Shown: positions 39,092 to 47,608 of the stretch, one piece after another
Numbering within the stretch: position 1 is the first letter of the stretch
Layout of the letters: each line of letters starts with the position of its first letter
Assembly (NCBI GenBank): GCA_022360315.1
Contig: JAKSDA010000428.1
Location: forward strand, 1-64,000
Reading direction: 5' to 3'
DNA length: 64,000 nucleotides
Origin: Pseudomonadota bacterium
GTDB lineage: Bacteria; Myxococcota_A; Polyangia; Haliangiales; Haliangiaceae
Notes under the pieces: generated by a model
Database searches by the model: none
The model's input: only the letters and a program-made list of their open reading frames with translations
Told to the model about the DNA's origin: nothing
Position numbers and translations under genes: made by a program

Positions 39092-40935
39092 GCCCGGCAG
39101 GCCGCCTGCCTCCTGCGCTCGAAACAAATAGAGTCCAAACCCCATGGTATCTCTGCCCCAGCGCTGCCGGGCGCAGCTCCAGACTCGCCTGCGCTCGACT
39201 TGATCGCGAGGGCCGGGCTCGTTAGGGCGGCATGTCGTTGCCTCCTGCCGCAAGGCCATGCCAGCGGCAGACCGGATACAGGCTTCCTGCACCCGGTCTG
39301 ATCCTCACCTGCCCCTCGACTCACATCTCCCGACCTGGGCAAACGGTGTCAGACACAATCCCATTCGGTCACTGGCATCGCAGCGTTCCGGTACAGGGAT
39401 TGGCGCGCGAACACTCATACCGTCGTACGTCGCCCTGGACTGGCTGATCATGTGACACGGAATAACAGAAAGCCATCATGGTGAGCACTAATCGTAATCA
39501 CAACACACCACAATCTATCCAAGATTGCATTGGAAAGCATCTAGCGTAACCGTGCGCGACCCGCGAGCTTCTCTGATTCAAAAGGATGGCCATCGGCCGA
39601 TCGACCAACCCAGCATCGCGCTTGGTGGCAGCCATTCCATGCTGGTCGTACAGGGCCGCCAGGTACGGCGCTGGTGTATATGACGACCATCACTCCGCAC
39701 TCCTGTCAGACGGCGCTGGCACATTCGTGGCGTCAAGGTTTATCGCTCCACATCACACGGGACAAAATGTCGCGCAGCACGAGTCGTGCCGACACGGGAT
39801 GTCCACTGGGGGTTCTGGACGCTTGCGACAACCATGGGAGAATAGCTCAACAAACGGATCGGTTTTCGATCACCATTTTTTTACTTCAAGCGATGAACAG
39901 CGCTCGCATGCACACGTTCCTCAATCCGCTCGAGACGCCGTGTTGTCGCGATGGTCATTGTTGCCTACTCAGCTCTCATGGGGCCATTCGTTGAGCTAAT
40001 GGCAACATTTGGTGGTGCCGCCGATGATGGAACTGGCGCTCTGCAACGGGATGAACAGCAAAGATCGTAGGATAGAGCCCTAAAAAGATCGCATACCAAC
40101 ACAGCCTTCTTCCCGTCACCATTGAGCCTCCTTCCCAGTATGATCGACGTCAGTTATGTCGGTGTTATCGTTTACATTTTTTCCAGGCGCACACGGTGCC
40201 CCTCTGCGCAACCCGGCACGCGATAGTCGCCCACCTGAGCTATAAAGTCGGCTCCGATGATCGATTTACCAGCCCATGGTAGCAGGCATCCACGGTAACA
40301 GGCGATGCCGGAGGGCGGGATCGCGACGCGGCCAATGAGAAGTGCTCATGCTCGTGAATGAACAGCGGGTAGTTAATATTTTGTCTTGCCGCATCAAAGG
40401 CTGTGTCCTACACTACCAGAGCGTGAGATTCCTAGCCCTGCAGAGCATGAAACCAAAGTCTCGACAGGGCAGGTAATAGGTAGGTTGTGATGCTACATAT
40501 GAAAACGCATATATGATATTGGGTAATCTGGAGACGTTGGAGTACTCGGGAATCATCATTTGCTTACGGCCGCATCGAATAACTTGTACAAGTACCTTGC
40601 AATCGAATCGACTTGCGACTACTCTGCTACGGCTTCTGTTGAGCTGCCGACACTAGTGTGATGGTACTGGGCTGCGTTCTCGAAGCTGTGCCCATTCAGA
40701 TCGTAACCAGTGAACGCTGCTGAATCGTTTCCATTGCACAGGCATCATCGATTCGGGGTCGGGTACCCCATATATCCGTGCTCGAGTGCGGCGTGCTTGG
40801 GGGGGTGCAAGTTTGCAACTTTGTCACGTGATGTTGATTTGACTGCGTGAAGAGAGCAGTCCGTGCACGGGGATAAGCTCAGGGTATGCGTGTATTGTGA
40901 ATCTATGTCCTGCAAGACAAGAAAGGATAGTAATA
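39092..40935. other. 1.84 kb gene-poor, lower-GC region
   Basis: No frame here has convincing coding character; the longest (about 137 codons near 39.6-40.0 kb) is rich in Ser, His and Arg and overlaps another frame of similar length. GC falls to around 45-50% in parts of 40.0-40.9 kb, below neighbouring genes. A short palindrome GTGTCAGACAC lies at 39346-39356. Near the right end are an inverted repeat AAGTT-TGC-AACTT (40809-40821) and TCACGTGA (40824-40831). The stretch may be a long control region, a decayed gene region, or hold an unrecognised RNA. Confidence 0.5.
40809..40831. promoter_or_regulatory. Two adjacent palindromes upstream of the acyl-modification cluster
   Basis: AAGTT-TGC-AACTT is followed after two bases by TCACGTGA. 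They lie about 105-127 bases ahead of the acyl carrier protein start, a plausible place for operators. No matching regulator is known to me. Confidence 0.3.
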
Positions 40936-41205
40936 ATGAGTACGGTGCATTCTAATGTTGAGCCCAATGAGCTCAACTCGTATATCGCGACCGAGATTGC
41001 TAAAGAGCTCAAGGTGGATGCAAATGAGCTGAGCCCACACTCGAACCTCCGCGAACTACCCGGTGTCGAATCGATCAAGGTACTCCGTATCATTGCCAGG
41101 ATCGAACAGAAGTACGATATCGAACTGGTCGACGATGTGGTCTTTCAGGTCAATACCATTCAGGACATCAGCGATGCGGTCCGCAAGGCGCTCGACGAGG
41201 GCTAG
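40936..41205 (+). CDS. Acyl carrier protein, cluster-specific
   Basis: This 89-residue protein has the four-helix ACP pattern and a phosphopantetheine site in LPGVESIKVLRI (Ser46), where the usual DSL is ESI. It is acidic at the second helix, as ACPs are. It differs from a housekeeping AcpP, which would sit in a fab cluster. AAGAAAGGA about nine bases upstream of the chosen ATG is a good ribosome binding site. The next gene starts 6 nt after its stop. In context it should carry the fatty acyl chain loaded by the acyl-AMP ligase encoded downstream. Confidence 0.92.
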   Translation: MSTVHSNVEPNELNSYIATEIAKELKVDANELSPHSNLRELPGVESIKVLRIIARIEQKYDIELVDDVVFQVNTIQDISDAVRKALDEG

Positions 41206-41211
41206 CCTGGT

Positions 41212-42102
41212 ATGGCAAGTCTAGGAGCAGACGTGAGTACATTGCAGACAGCGGAATTCCAGCTACAACAGGGCGAGGATGGGGCTACCAACAAGCACTA
41301 CAACCAGGATGTGCAACTGTTTCGGTTGTTCCTCGACTCCACTCTGAAGTACAGCTCCGGGCTCTATATGAGCGATTCGGACAGCCTGGACACGGCCCAG
41401 CAGCAAAAGCTGGACTTCATTGCCGAACAACTCGGCGCCAGCAGCGGCAAGCGATTCCTGGATATCGGCTGCGGGTGGGGGAGCCTGGTTTTGCACTTGG
41501 CCAAGAACTACGACTGTGAGGTTGTGGGTTTGACCCCTGCGCCCAGGCAAGCCGAGTTCATTCGCGCTCGCGCGGCAGAGTTTGGCGTCGGTGATCTTGT
41601 GCAGATCCAGGTCACTCATTTTCAGGAAACCTCGTTTTCAGCGCGCAGCTTCGACGGCATGAGCATGGTCGGTTCGATCGTGCATATGTTCAACAAGCCC
41701 GCTGTGTTGGCCGAGTGTTATCGGTTGTGCAAGCGGAAAGGTCGCGTGTATCTATCCGAATCTTGCTACCGCAATCAGGCCAAACACGACGACTTCGAAA
41801 GCCGGCCGGGTTCTCGCTACGTCAGTCGCGACATTTTCGGTTGGGGCGATATGGTGCCCCTGTCTACCTACGTGCGGGGATTTGAAGACGCTGGCTTCTC
41901 GCTGGTTGGACTGCGCGATTTGACCGCCGACTATCACACAACGATCGAGGCTTGGCGGGCCAATACCCTGGCCAGGAGCGAGGAGTTCGAAGCGATCGAA
42001 AAGGGTTCCACCGAGCGATACGTGCGTTACTTCGAGACCGCCAATGCCGGTTGGGGATATACGACCAAGCACTACGCATTAACCGCCTCGAGATCTCGGT
42101 AA
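41212..42102 (+). CDS. SAM-dependent methyltransferase, cyclopropane-fatty-acid-synthase-like
   Basis: This 296-residue protein has the CFA synthase/mycolic-acid-methyltransferase fold: N-terminal HYNQDVQLFRLFLD and YSSGLYMSD, SAM motif I RFLDIGCGWGSLVLHLA (81-97), then VGLTPAPRQAEF and IVHMFNK. Such enzymes methylate or cyclopropanate a double bond of an acyl chain, or methylate other carbons. It lacks the long N-terminus of E. coli Cfa, as do the mycobacterial and natural-product forms. With a desaturase next to it and a dedicated ACP in front, the likely substrate is an unsaturated acyl-ACP (inference). Confidence 0.88.
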   Translation: MASLGADVSTLQTAEFQLQQGEDGATNKHYNQDVQLFRLFLDSTLKYSSGLYMSDSDSLDTAQQQKLDFIAEQLGASSGKRFLDIGCGWGSLVLHLAKNYDCEVVGLTPAPRQAEFIRARAAEFGVGDLVQIQVTHFQETSFSARSFDGMSMVGSIVHMFNKPAVLAECYRLCKRKGRVYLSESCYRNQAKHDDFESRPGSRYVSRDIFGWGDMVPLSTYVRGFEDAGFSLVGLRDLTADYHTTIEAWRANTLARSEEFEAIEKGSTERYVRYFETANAGWGYTTKHYALTASRSR

Positions 42103-42108
42103 GCCATC

Positions 42109-42957
42109 ATGAAAACAAGCGCTACTCACCATCGACTTCCCGCGGCCGAGATGAGCCATCTCGTCGCCGATTACATAAACCGCAGCGATGCTCGCCCGTG
42201 GAACGTGCTTCGTGATTTTCAGTGGGAGGATATCCGGGCCGAAAAACTCACCAAGTCCCAGCGATCGGCGGTGTCCTTTATTACCTTCATCGAGGATCAC
42301 CTGCCGGGCTACTTTGCGATCTACCAGAACAGCTTCCCTGTGCACCACGAGGTCGATCTCGAAGAATTCATCCACAACCGCGAGGTCTACCATTTTGCCG
42401 TCCGCTGGGCCCAGGAAGAGGACGCCCACGCGCACGTGCTGCAGACCTATCAAGTGCGCGCCGGGCTCGCCTCCGAGGACGATTTGCGCCGCGATCTCGC
42501 GATCGAGGGACGCAAGCTGTTCAGTCTGGATTATGTGCATCCGGTGCAGCACTTCACCTACACCTTGGTACAGGAGAAGGCGACCCAGATCTACTACCAG
42601 AAGTTTTCACAGGTCGTGGACGAGCCGGTGCTAAAGAACATCTTGCAGTGCCTGATTCGCGATGAGTCGCGGCATTTCGCGTTCTTCTCGACGGTCGTGG
42701 AGGCGTACATAAAGAGGTTTGGAGCCGCGATCATACCGCAGCTCAAAGAGGTTCTGGTCAACTTCAAGATGCCGCTGGCCCAAACTCTCAAGAACTACTG
42801 GCGTTGGTCGTTGCGTGTCGCGGAGGTCGCCAATAGCTACGATCACACCGAGGCGTTCGAGTCTCTGATCCGTGTAGTCAAGCGCGCAGCCGACGCGCCG
42901 ACCTGGTCCAAGTCTCAGGATCTGGCCGACTTTGTCGGTGCGGTGAGAGCGGCGTAG
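42109..42957 (+). CDS. Ferritin-like diiron acyl-ACP desaturase, first copy
   Basis: This 282-residue protein belongs to the soluble FA_desaturase_2 family. The two ExxH pairs that bind diiron are EEDAH (Glu104, His107) and DESRH (Glu186, His189), with further candidates Glu62 (FIEDHLP) and Glu156 (VQEKATQ). Such enzymes use O2 and ferredoxin to introduce a double bond into ACP-bound acyl chains. It is shorter than plant stearoyl-ACP desaturases, similar to actinobacterial DesA. It starts 6 nt after the methyltransferase gene. Confidence 0.9.
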   Translation: MKTSATHHRLPAAEMSHLVADYINRSDARPWNVLRDFQWEDIRAEKLTKSQRSAVSFITFIEDHLPGYFAIYQNSFPVHHEVDLEEFIHNREVYHFAVRWAQEEDAHAHVLQTYQVRAGLASEDDLRRDLAIEGRKLFSLDYVHPVQHFTYTLVQEKATQIYYQKFSQVVDEPVLKNILQCLIRDESRHFAFFSTVVEAYIKRFGAAIIPQLKEVLVNFKMPLAQTLKNYWRWSLRVAEVANSYDHTEAFESLIRVVKRAADAPTWSKSQDLADFVGAVRAA

Positions 42958-42973
42958 ATCTCCATGCGATACC

Positions 42974-42997
42974 GCTGGGCGGGATGGCCCGCCCAGC
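42974..42997. repeat. Strong intra-operon hairpin (10-bp stem, 4-base loop)
   Basis: GCTGGGCGGG and CCCGCCCAGC pair perfectly around ATGG, 16 bases after the desaturase stop and 51 bases before the ligase start. No U-tract follows, so it is not an intrinsic terminator. It may protect the upstream mRNA or set expression ratios within the operon. Confidence 0.6.
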
Positions 42998-43047
42998 CAA
43001 ACGGCACGATGTGCGCAACCGACGGCGTGCGGTGCGAAGGCAGGATT

Positions 43048-44715
43048 ATGTTCGAGACAATCAACGAAATTTTTGACGACACGGCGGCTCGATATCCCGC
43101 CACGTCTTGCAGTTTTCCGCTCGACAAAACCGAAGTATCCATGGAGTCGCTGGTAGCGGAGTCGAGGCGTTATGCGGCCGGGTTGGCCGAACAGGGCATT
43201 GCCAAGGGAGACCTGGTCGGCCTGTTATTTCCCACCTCCATCGAGTTCATGTACGCGTTTTTCGGCCTGCTGCGGCTCGGCGCCGTGCCAACGGCGCTGC
43301 CGCTGCCGGCCTCGGCGGCGGATCTGGCCACATTTGGGCAACGGGTGCAGCGCATCATCGACGACGGCGGAGTGCGCCACGTCCTCATCCACAAGCGTTT
43401 TGCTCCATTGGCCGCCGCTCCTCCGCGCGGGGTCCACATGGTGGCGTTCGACGAGCAACTCGCCGCCGCGGACAACACCAACGGGTTTGATGTCCGCGGT
43501 GACGATCTGGCGTTTGTACAATATACATCGGGCAGCACATCGGCACCCAAGGGCGTGGCACTCAGGCACGCCAATATTGCCGCAGGATTGCGAGCGATCC
43601 GCGAAAGCAGCCGGCTGGGTCCGTCCGATCGGTTGATGCAGTGGCTACCTCTCTATCACGATATGGGTCTGTTCGGCATGCTGGCCGCACTGTCCAGCGG
43701 TGCGCCGGTGCATGTGTGGCCGCCGACGTCATTCATCCGCAAACCGCGGCAATGGTTGCAAGAATTCTCCAAGGTGCGGGCGACCCTATACACGGGACCA
43801 AACTTTTCGTACGAGTATCTGCTCCGCGCATTCAGCGACAAGGACCTCGACGGGCTCGAGCTATCGAACTGGCGCCTTGCCTACAACGGCGCCGAACACA
43901 TCAACCACGAGTCGACCCGCCGTTTCATCGAGTTCTTTGGCCGCTGCGGATTTCGCGCCGAGGCCATGTTCCCGGTCTACGGGCTGGCCGAAGCCACACT
44001 GGCTGTGAGCTTTCCGGTCCCCGGCCGTCCGCCGCGCACTCAGTGGGTAGAGCGCGATTTGCTGGCCAATCAGGGCCATGCCAAACCATGCGAACGAGAT
44101 CATCCCGATGCCCGTCCGCTGGTGTCTGTGGGCAACCCGGTGCTCGACCACGAGGTTCGCATCTGCGACCGAGACGGTCGTGTCCTGCCCGAGCAACAGG
44201 CCGGTGAGATTCAGATACGCGGCCCGGCAGTGATGAGGGGGTACCTGAACCAACCCGAGGCCACCGAGGCCACGTTCCAGGACGGCTGGTTAAAAACCGG
44301 CGACCTGGGCTACTTCTCCGAGGGCGAACTCTACATTACCGGTCGCCAAAAAGAATTCATCATTGTCAACGGACAAAACTACTATCCGCAGGACGTCGAA
44401 GACATCGCGCGCGAAGTTCCTGGCGTGTATCGCAATCGCTGCATTGCAGTGGCGCTGTATTCGGAAGGCGACGAACGCATGGGTGTCCTGGCGGAGACCG
44501 ATCTATCCGATGACGAGGAGCTCGCCGCCCTGGCCAGCTCCATTCAACAGACGATTTTGCACAAACTGAGTATTTCTAACGTGGATGTTCATCTGGTCGC
44601 CAGACGCACGATCAAACGAACGACCAGCGGCAAATATCAACGCATCCTGATGGCGCGACACCTGCTCGATAACGAGCTGGGAGACGAACTCCGCTTCAGC
44701 CTTCGAGTAGGATGA
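43048..44715 (+). CDS. Fatty acyl-AMP ligase (FAAL/FadD32-like)
   Basis: This 555-residue adenylate-forming enzyme has the core motif QYTSGSTSAPKGVALRH (P-loop 159-169), LPLYHDMGLFG, the adenine region VYGLAEATLAVSF, TGDLGYFSEGELYITGRQKEFIIVNGQNYYPQDVE and a C-terminal KRTTSGKYQR. The YHDMGL and GRQKEFIIVNGQNYYPQDVE forms are those of FAALs, which transfer acyl-AMP to an ACP instead of CoA. It should load the ACP encoded at the head of this cluster. The start is the Met before FETINEIF, with GCAGGA upstream. An in-frame upstream ATG would pass through the hairpin and is unlikely. Confidence 0.93.
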   Translation: MFETINEIFDDTAARYPATSCSFPLDKTEVSMESLVAESRRYAAGLAEQGIAKGDLVGLLFPTSIEFMYAFFGLLRLGAVPTALPLPASAADLATFGQRVQRIIDDGGVRHVLIHKRFAPLAAAPPRGVHMVAFDEQLAAADNTNGFDVRGDDLAFVQYTSGSTSAPKGVALRHANIAAGLRAIRESSRLGPSDRLMQWLPLYHDMGLFGMLAALSSGAPVHVWPPTSFIRKPRQWLQEFSKVRATLYTGPNFSYEYLLRAFSDKDLDGLELSNWRLAYNGAEHINHESTRRFIEFFGRCGFRAEAMFPVYGLAEATLAVSFPVPGRPPRTQWVERDLLANQGHAKPCERDHPDARPLVSVGNPVLDHEVRICDRDGRVLPEQQAGEIQIRGPAVMRGYLNQPEATEATFQDGWLKTGDLGYFSEGELYITGRQKEFIIVNGQNYYPQDVEDIAREVPGVYRNRCIAVALYSEGDERMGVLAETDLSDDEELAALASSIQQTILHKLSISNVDVHLVARRTIKRTTSGKYQRILMARHLLDNELGDELRFSLRVG

Positions 44716-44746
44716 GGGGTCTGCACAGAAACACAGGAAGGGCACA

Positions 44747-45583
44747 ATGCACAGCTTCGAACTCTATCATAACTACGAAAAACACGAATGGACTCTCAAG
44801 GACATCCCCTGGGATCAGATCGATCGTGACGTCGTCAAACCGGAATACATAAAACTGGCCCGATCGGCCGTGATGGGTGAGTGTAATTCTGTCGCCGCGC
44901 TGCACGGATTCCTCAACGAGTCATCTGATGACTACGACTTCGCTGCCTATGCTTCCATATGGGGATATCAGGAGATCAAACACCACTACGCGTTCAGGAC
45001 CTGGCTGAGTCACATCAGCGAAGACACCGGTGTCGACGACACTCGCGTCGAGGCCACCCGCGAGGCCTATCCGCCCGGGATCACCGTTGCGTCCACCCTG
45101 GCTACCAATATTATCTCGGAGCTCACGGTGTGCCACGTCTACAGCCGACTCGCCCTTCATGTCAATGAGCCGGTACTCAAGAAGATCCTCAGCCTGGCCA
45201 GTCAGGACGAGTCGCGCCATGCGCGTGAGTTCACCTACTATGCCCGGCGGCGCATCGAGCGCTATCCCGCCGAGCTGCCCTCGGTGCTGGAAACTCTCTA
45301 CGTCTATGTTTCCGACCCCGAGCATCCGGTAAAACACCCGGTCAGTGTGTTCAAGGGCCAGATGCTCGAAAAGGACGGCGGCGAGACCATCGATGATAGT
45401 TTTACGTACTTCATGCAAGTCGATGGCAGCAACCTGGAACGCCTGCGCACCATCATCATGAACCGGTTCTCTCAGCTGACCGGTTACAAGCTGGAGCGAC
45501 CGGCGCAGATTCGACGGGCGTTGATCGACGCGGCCGACCGGATCGACAGCAGCCGTGCCAGCGCACTGTCCGCACCAAACTGA
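44747..45583 (+). CDS. Ferritin-like diiron acyl-ACP desaturase, second copy
   Basis: This 278-residue diiron protein is related to the first desaturase but clearly divergent. ExxH pairs are QEIKH (Glu76, His79) and DESRH (Glu155, His158); further candidates are Glu45 (MGECNS) and Glu125 (ISELTV). The QEIKHH form in place of EEDAHAH resembles both desaturases and other ferritin-like oxygenases, so it could hydroxylate or desaturate at another position. AGGAAGGG precedes the start. It lies between the acyl-AMP ligase and thioesterase genes. Confidence 0.88.
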   Translation: MHSFELYHNYEKHEWTLKDIPWDQIDRDVVKPEYIKLARSAVMGECNSVAALHGFLNESSDDYDFAAYASIWGYQEIKHHYAFRTWLSHISEDTGVDDTRVEATREAYPPGITVASTLATNIISELTVCHVYSRLALHVNEPVLKKILSLASQDESRHAREFTYYARRRIERYPAELPSVLETLYVYVSDPEHPVKHPVSVFKGQMLEKDGGETIDDSFTYFMQVDGSNLERLRTIIMNRFSQLTGYKLERPAQIRRALIDAADRIDSSRASALSAPN

Positions 45584-45598
45584 GCCAGGAAACCGAGC

Positions 45599-46114
45599 AT
45601 GCAGTCAAATCAAGCCATCCGACTCATCGGAGAGCAGATGGAGCAATCCAACTGCTTTGGTTGTTCGCCGCGCAACGCGGCGGGGTTGTCGCTGTCGATG
45701 TACAAGATCAGCGACGGGCTGACCACCACGTTCACGTTGCCCACACGGTACGAGTCCTACCCGGGCATTATCCATGGCGGAATTGTCAGCACTGTGCTCG
45801 ACGAGGTCATGGGCAATGTGATTGCAGTTCACGACGAGCGTCTGTGTTTTACCACCACCCTGCGGGTGAAATTTTTGGAACCTCTACACCCCGATGTGCC
45901 GTATCGCTGCGTTGCCAGGCTGGTACACCGACCCGGCTCCGATCGAGAGCTCTACAAGGTGACGGGAGAAATTCACCCCGCAGATAGAGACGAGGCACTC
46001 GCAATGGCTTCGGCCTCGTACCGGTGGATCACCGACGATCAGGTCGATATGGAGATGGCGATTGTGCCAGGCGAGATCGAAAAGTACGGGTCTTACATCA
46101 AGGAAAGCCGGTAG
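45599..46114 (+). CDS. Hotdog-fold thioesterase, PaaI/4HBT family
   Basis: This 171-residue protein has CFGCSPRNAAGLSLSMY at the N-terminus and the hotdog helix YPGIIHGGIVSTVLDEVMGN with the HGG and the Asp/Glu of the active site, as in THEM4-like and PaaI-like acyl-CoA/ACP thioesterases. In this cluster it probably releases the finished chain from the ACP, or edits mischarged ACP. It starts 15 bases after the second desaturase stop. Confidence 0.88.
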   Translation: MQSNQAIRLIGEQMEQSNCFGCSPRNAAGLSLSMYKISDGLTTTFTLPTRYESYPGIIHGGIVSTVLDEVMGNVIAVHDERLCFTTTLRVKFLEPLHPDVPYRCVARLVHRPGSDRELYKVTGEIHPADRDEALAMASASYRWITDDQVDMEMAIVPGEIEKYGSYIKESR

Positions 46115-46174
46115 CCTGCTTTTGGCTATCGTTCCAGGACATTGGATTCAACCAGCAAGCGATCGGGGAAAGCG

Positions 46175-47560
46175 ATGGACATAGAATATGTCACACATGC
46201 ATCTATATATCTTCGTTCCCAAGGGGTCTCTCTTCTGACCGATCCCTTCTATGTTTTCGAGGAGATCAGCGGCGCATTTTTGCGCCATTTCCCGCCCCGG
46301 GAAATAAGCGCGGATTCGTTCGGCAAGATCGATTACGTGTACAGCTCGCATATCCACCTCGACCACTCGCATCCCGAGACCCTGGTGCCATTGCGCAAAT
46401 ACATCGGAACAGTGCTGCTGCCAGCACAGCGTCCGGCGCTGGAAAAACGATACCGCGACCTCGGCTTCGATGACATCGTTTTGCTCGAAAACGGCAGGAC
46501 GTACCAGCTGCCCGGTGGCGTCGAAGTGACCAGTTTTTGGAGTGACCCGGTCGACAGCGCGCTGATCGCCACGGTCGATGGCAAGACCATCTTTCATCAG
46601 AACGACTGCTGCTTGACGCCCGAGGTGGTCAAGGAAATCGCCGCGCGTTTCACCATCGATTACGCTTTTACCTGGTACACATCATCGCAGTCGCTGTGTC
46701 CGATGATTCTGCCCCGCTCGCCACAAGAGCTGGACGAGCTGGCACAAGCGCGGGAAGATCGCAACTATCTGAACCAGCTCGAGTGTATCGCGACACTGCG
46801 CCCTCGCGTGGTCATTCCCTATTCAATGACCATGACTTATATCAACACCGATCAGATCTGGCTCAACGGGATCGGACGATTGACCCCCGTGACGTTCAAG
46901 GAGCGGCTCCTCGAATCACGGCCGGAGCAAGAGTGCTGGATCATGCAGCCGGGCGATGTCATTTCGACCGAGACCGACGAGATTCAACGCCTGTCCACTC
47001 GCGACTACTGGGGCCGAAATCTCGACGAATACCTGAGTAATATAGAATCTTATTCAGCGACAACCGAGGGCGTTCCCCGTCTATTTGCCAATGGCGACAT
47101 GGAGGAGGTCCACGCCGATATCGAGGCTCATTTCAGGGACCGGCTCAAGAAGCCGTTTGCCCCCCACATCCAGGGACGGGTTGTTGCTCTTCACATCCAG
47201 GCCGACGAGGGCAAACAGCGCAGCTATTACCTCGACACTGCGCACGAGGCGCTGTTCGTGGACCCGGCCGAGCGGGACCAGATCGCCGAGCCGTTGTTGG
47301 AGATGACGATGCCGGGCAAGGTGGCGCAGTGGTTGATGGAAAGAAAGTGGGATCCCTTTCATATCCTGTTTGTGCGGCGAGTCGACTTTTCGATCCGTGC
47401 GGCACTCGACATGACCGTAGAGGACGAGACGCTGCTTTATATTTATTCGTTGGTGTCGGTATTTGATTACGATCTCCAGCTCGACCCGTCCGAGGTCACC
47501 CGGCTGCTGCAGGATTCACGTATCCTGGAAGTAACCAGCAAGGTGGAGGCGACCGCTTGA
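46175..47560 (+). CDS. Metallo-beta-lactamase-fold protein
   Basis: This 461-residue protein starts with an MBL fold: DIEYVTHASIYLRSQGVSLLTDPF, then the metal motif SHIHLDHSH (His59, His61, Asp63, His64). It resembles the CMP-NeuAc-hydroxylase/UlaG-like branch, with IFHQNDCCLT as a later metal segment. About 160 C-terminal residues lie beyond the MBL domain and are not recognised. Hydrolysis of an ester, lactone or amide is plausible but the substrate is unknown. The chosen start is the Met before DIEYVTHAS; GGGGAA lies just upstream. Confidence 0.8.
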   Translation: MDIEYVTHASIYLRSQGVSLLTDPFYVFEEISGAFLRHFPPREISADSFGKIDYVYSSHIHLDHSHPETLVPLRKYIGTVLLPAQRPALEKRYRDLGFDDIVLLENGRTYQLPGGVEVTSFWSDPVDSALIATVDGKTIFHQNDCCLTPEVVKEIAARFTIDYAFTWYTSSQSLCPMILPRSPQELDELAQAREDRNYLNQLECIATLRPRVVIPYSMTMTYINTDQIWLNGIGRLTPVTFKERLLESRPEQECWIMQPGDVISTETDEIQRLSTRDYWGRNLDEYLSNIESYSATTEGVPRLFANGDMEEVHADIEAHFRDRLKKPFAPHIQGRVVALHIQADEGKQRSYYLDTAHEALFVDPAERDQIAEPLLEMTMPGKVAQWLMERKWDPFHILFVRRVDFSIRAALDMTVEDETLLYIYSLVSVFDYDLQLDPSEVTRLLQDSRILEVTSKVEATA

Positions 47561-47608
47561 GCTCCTCGCCTGGCGGCGACACATTCGATCGGAACGCTGC
47601 GGCCCGGC

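Noticed and set aside
39346..39356. GTGTCAGACAC palindrome as a transposon end
   Set aside because: Only one copy was noticed and no transposase gene is near; it is mentioned only as a short palindrome.
39586..39999. Overlapping frames in the gene-poor region
   Set aside because: Two frames of similar length overlap, with Ser/His/Arg-rich products and no domain pattern; neither looks coding.
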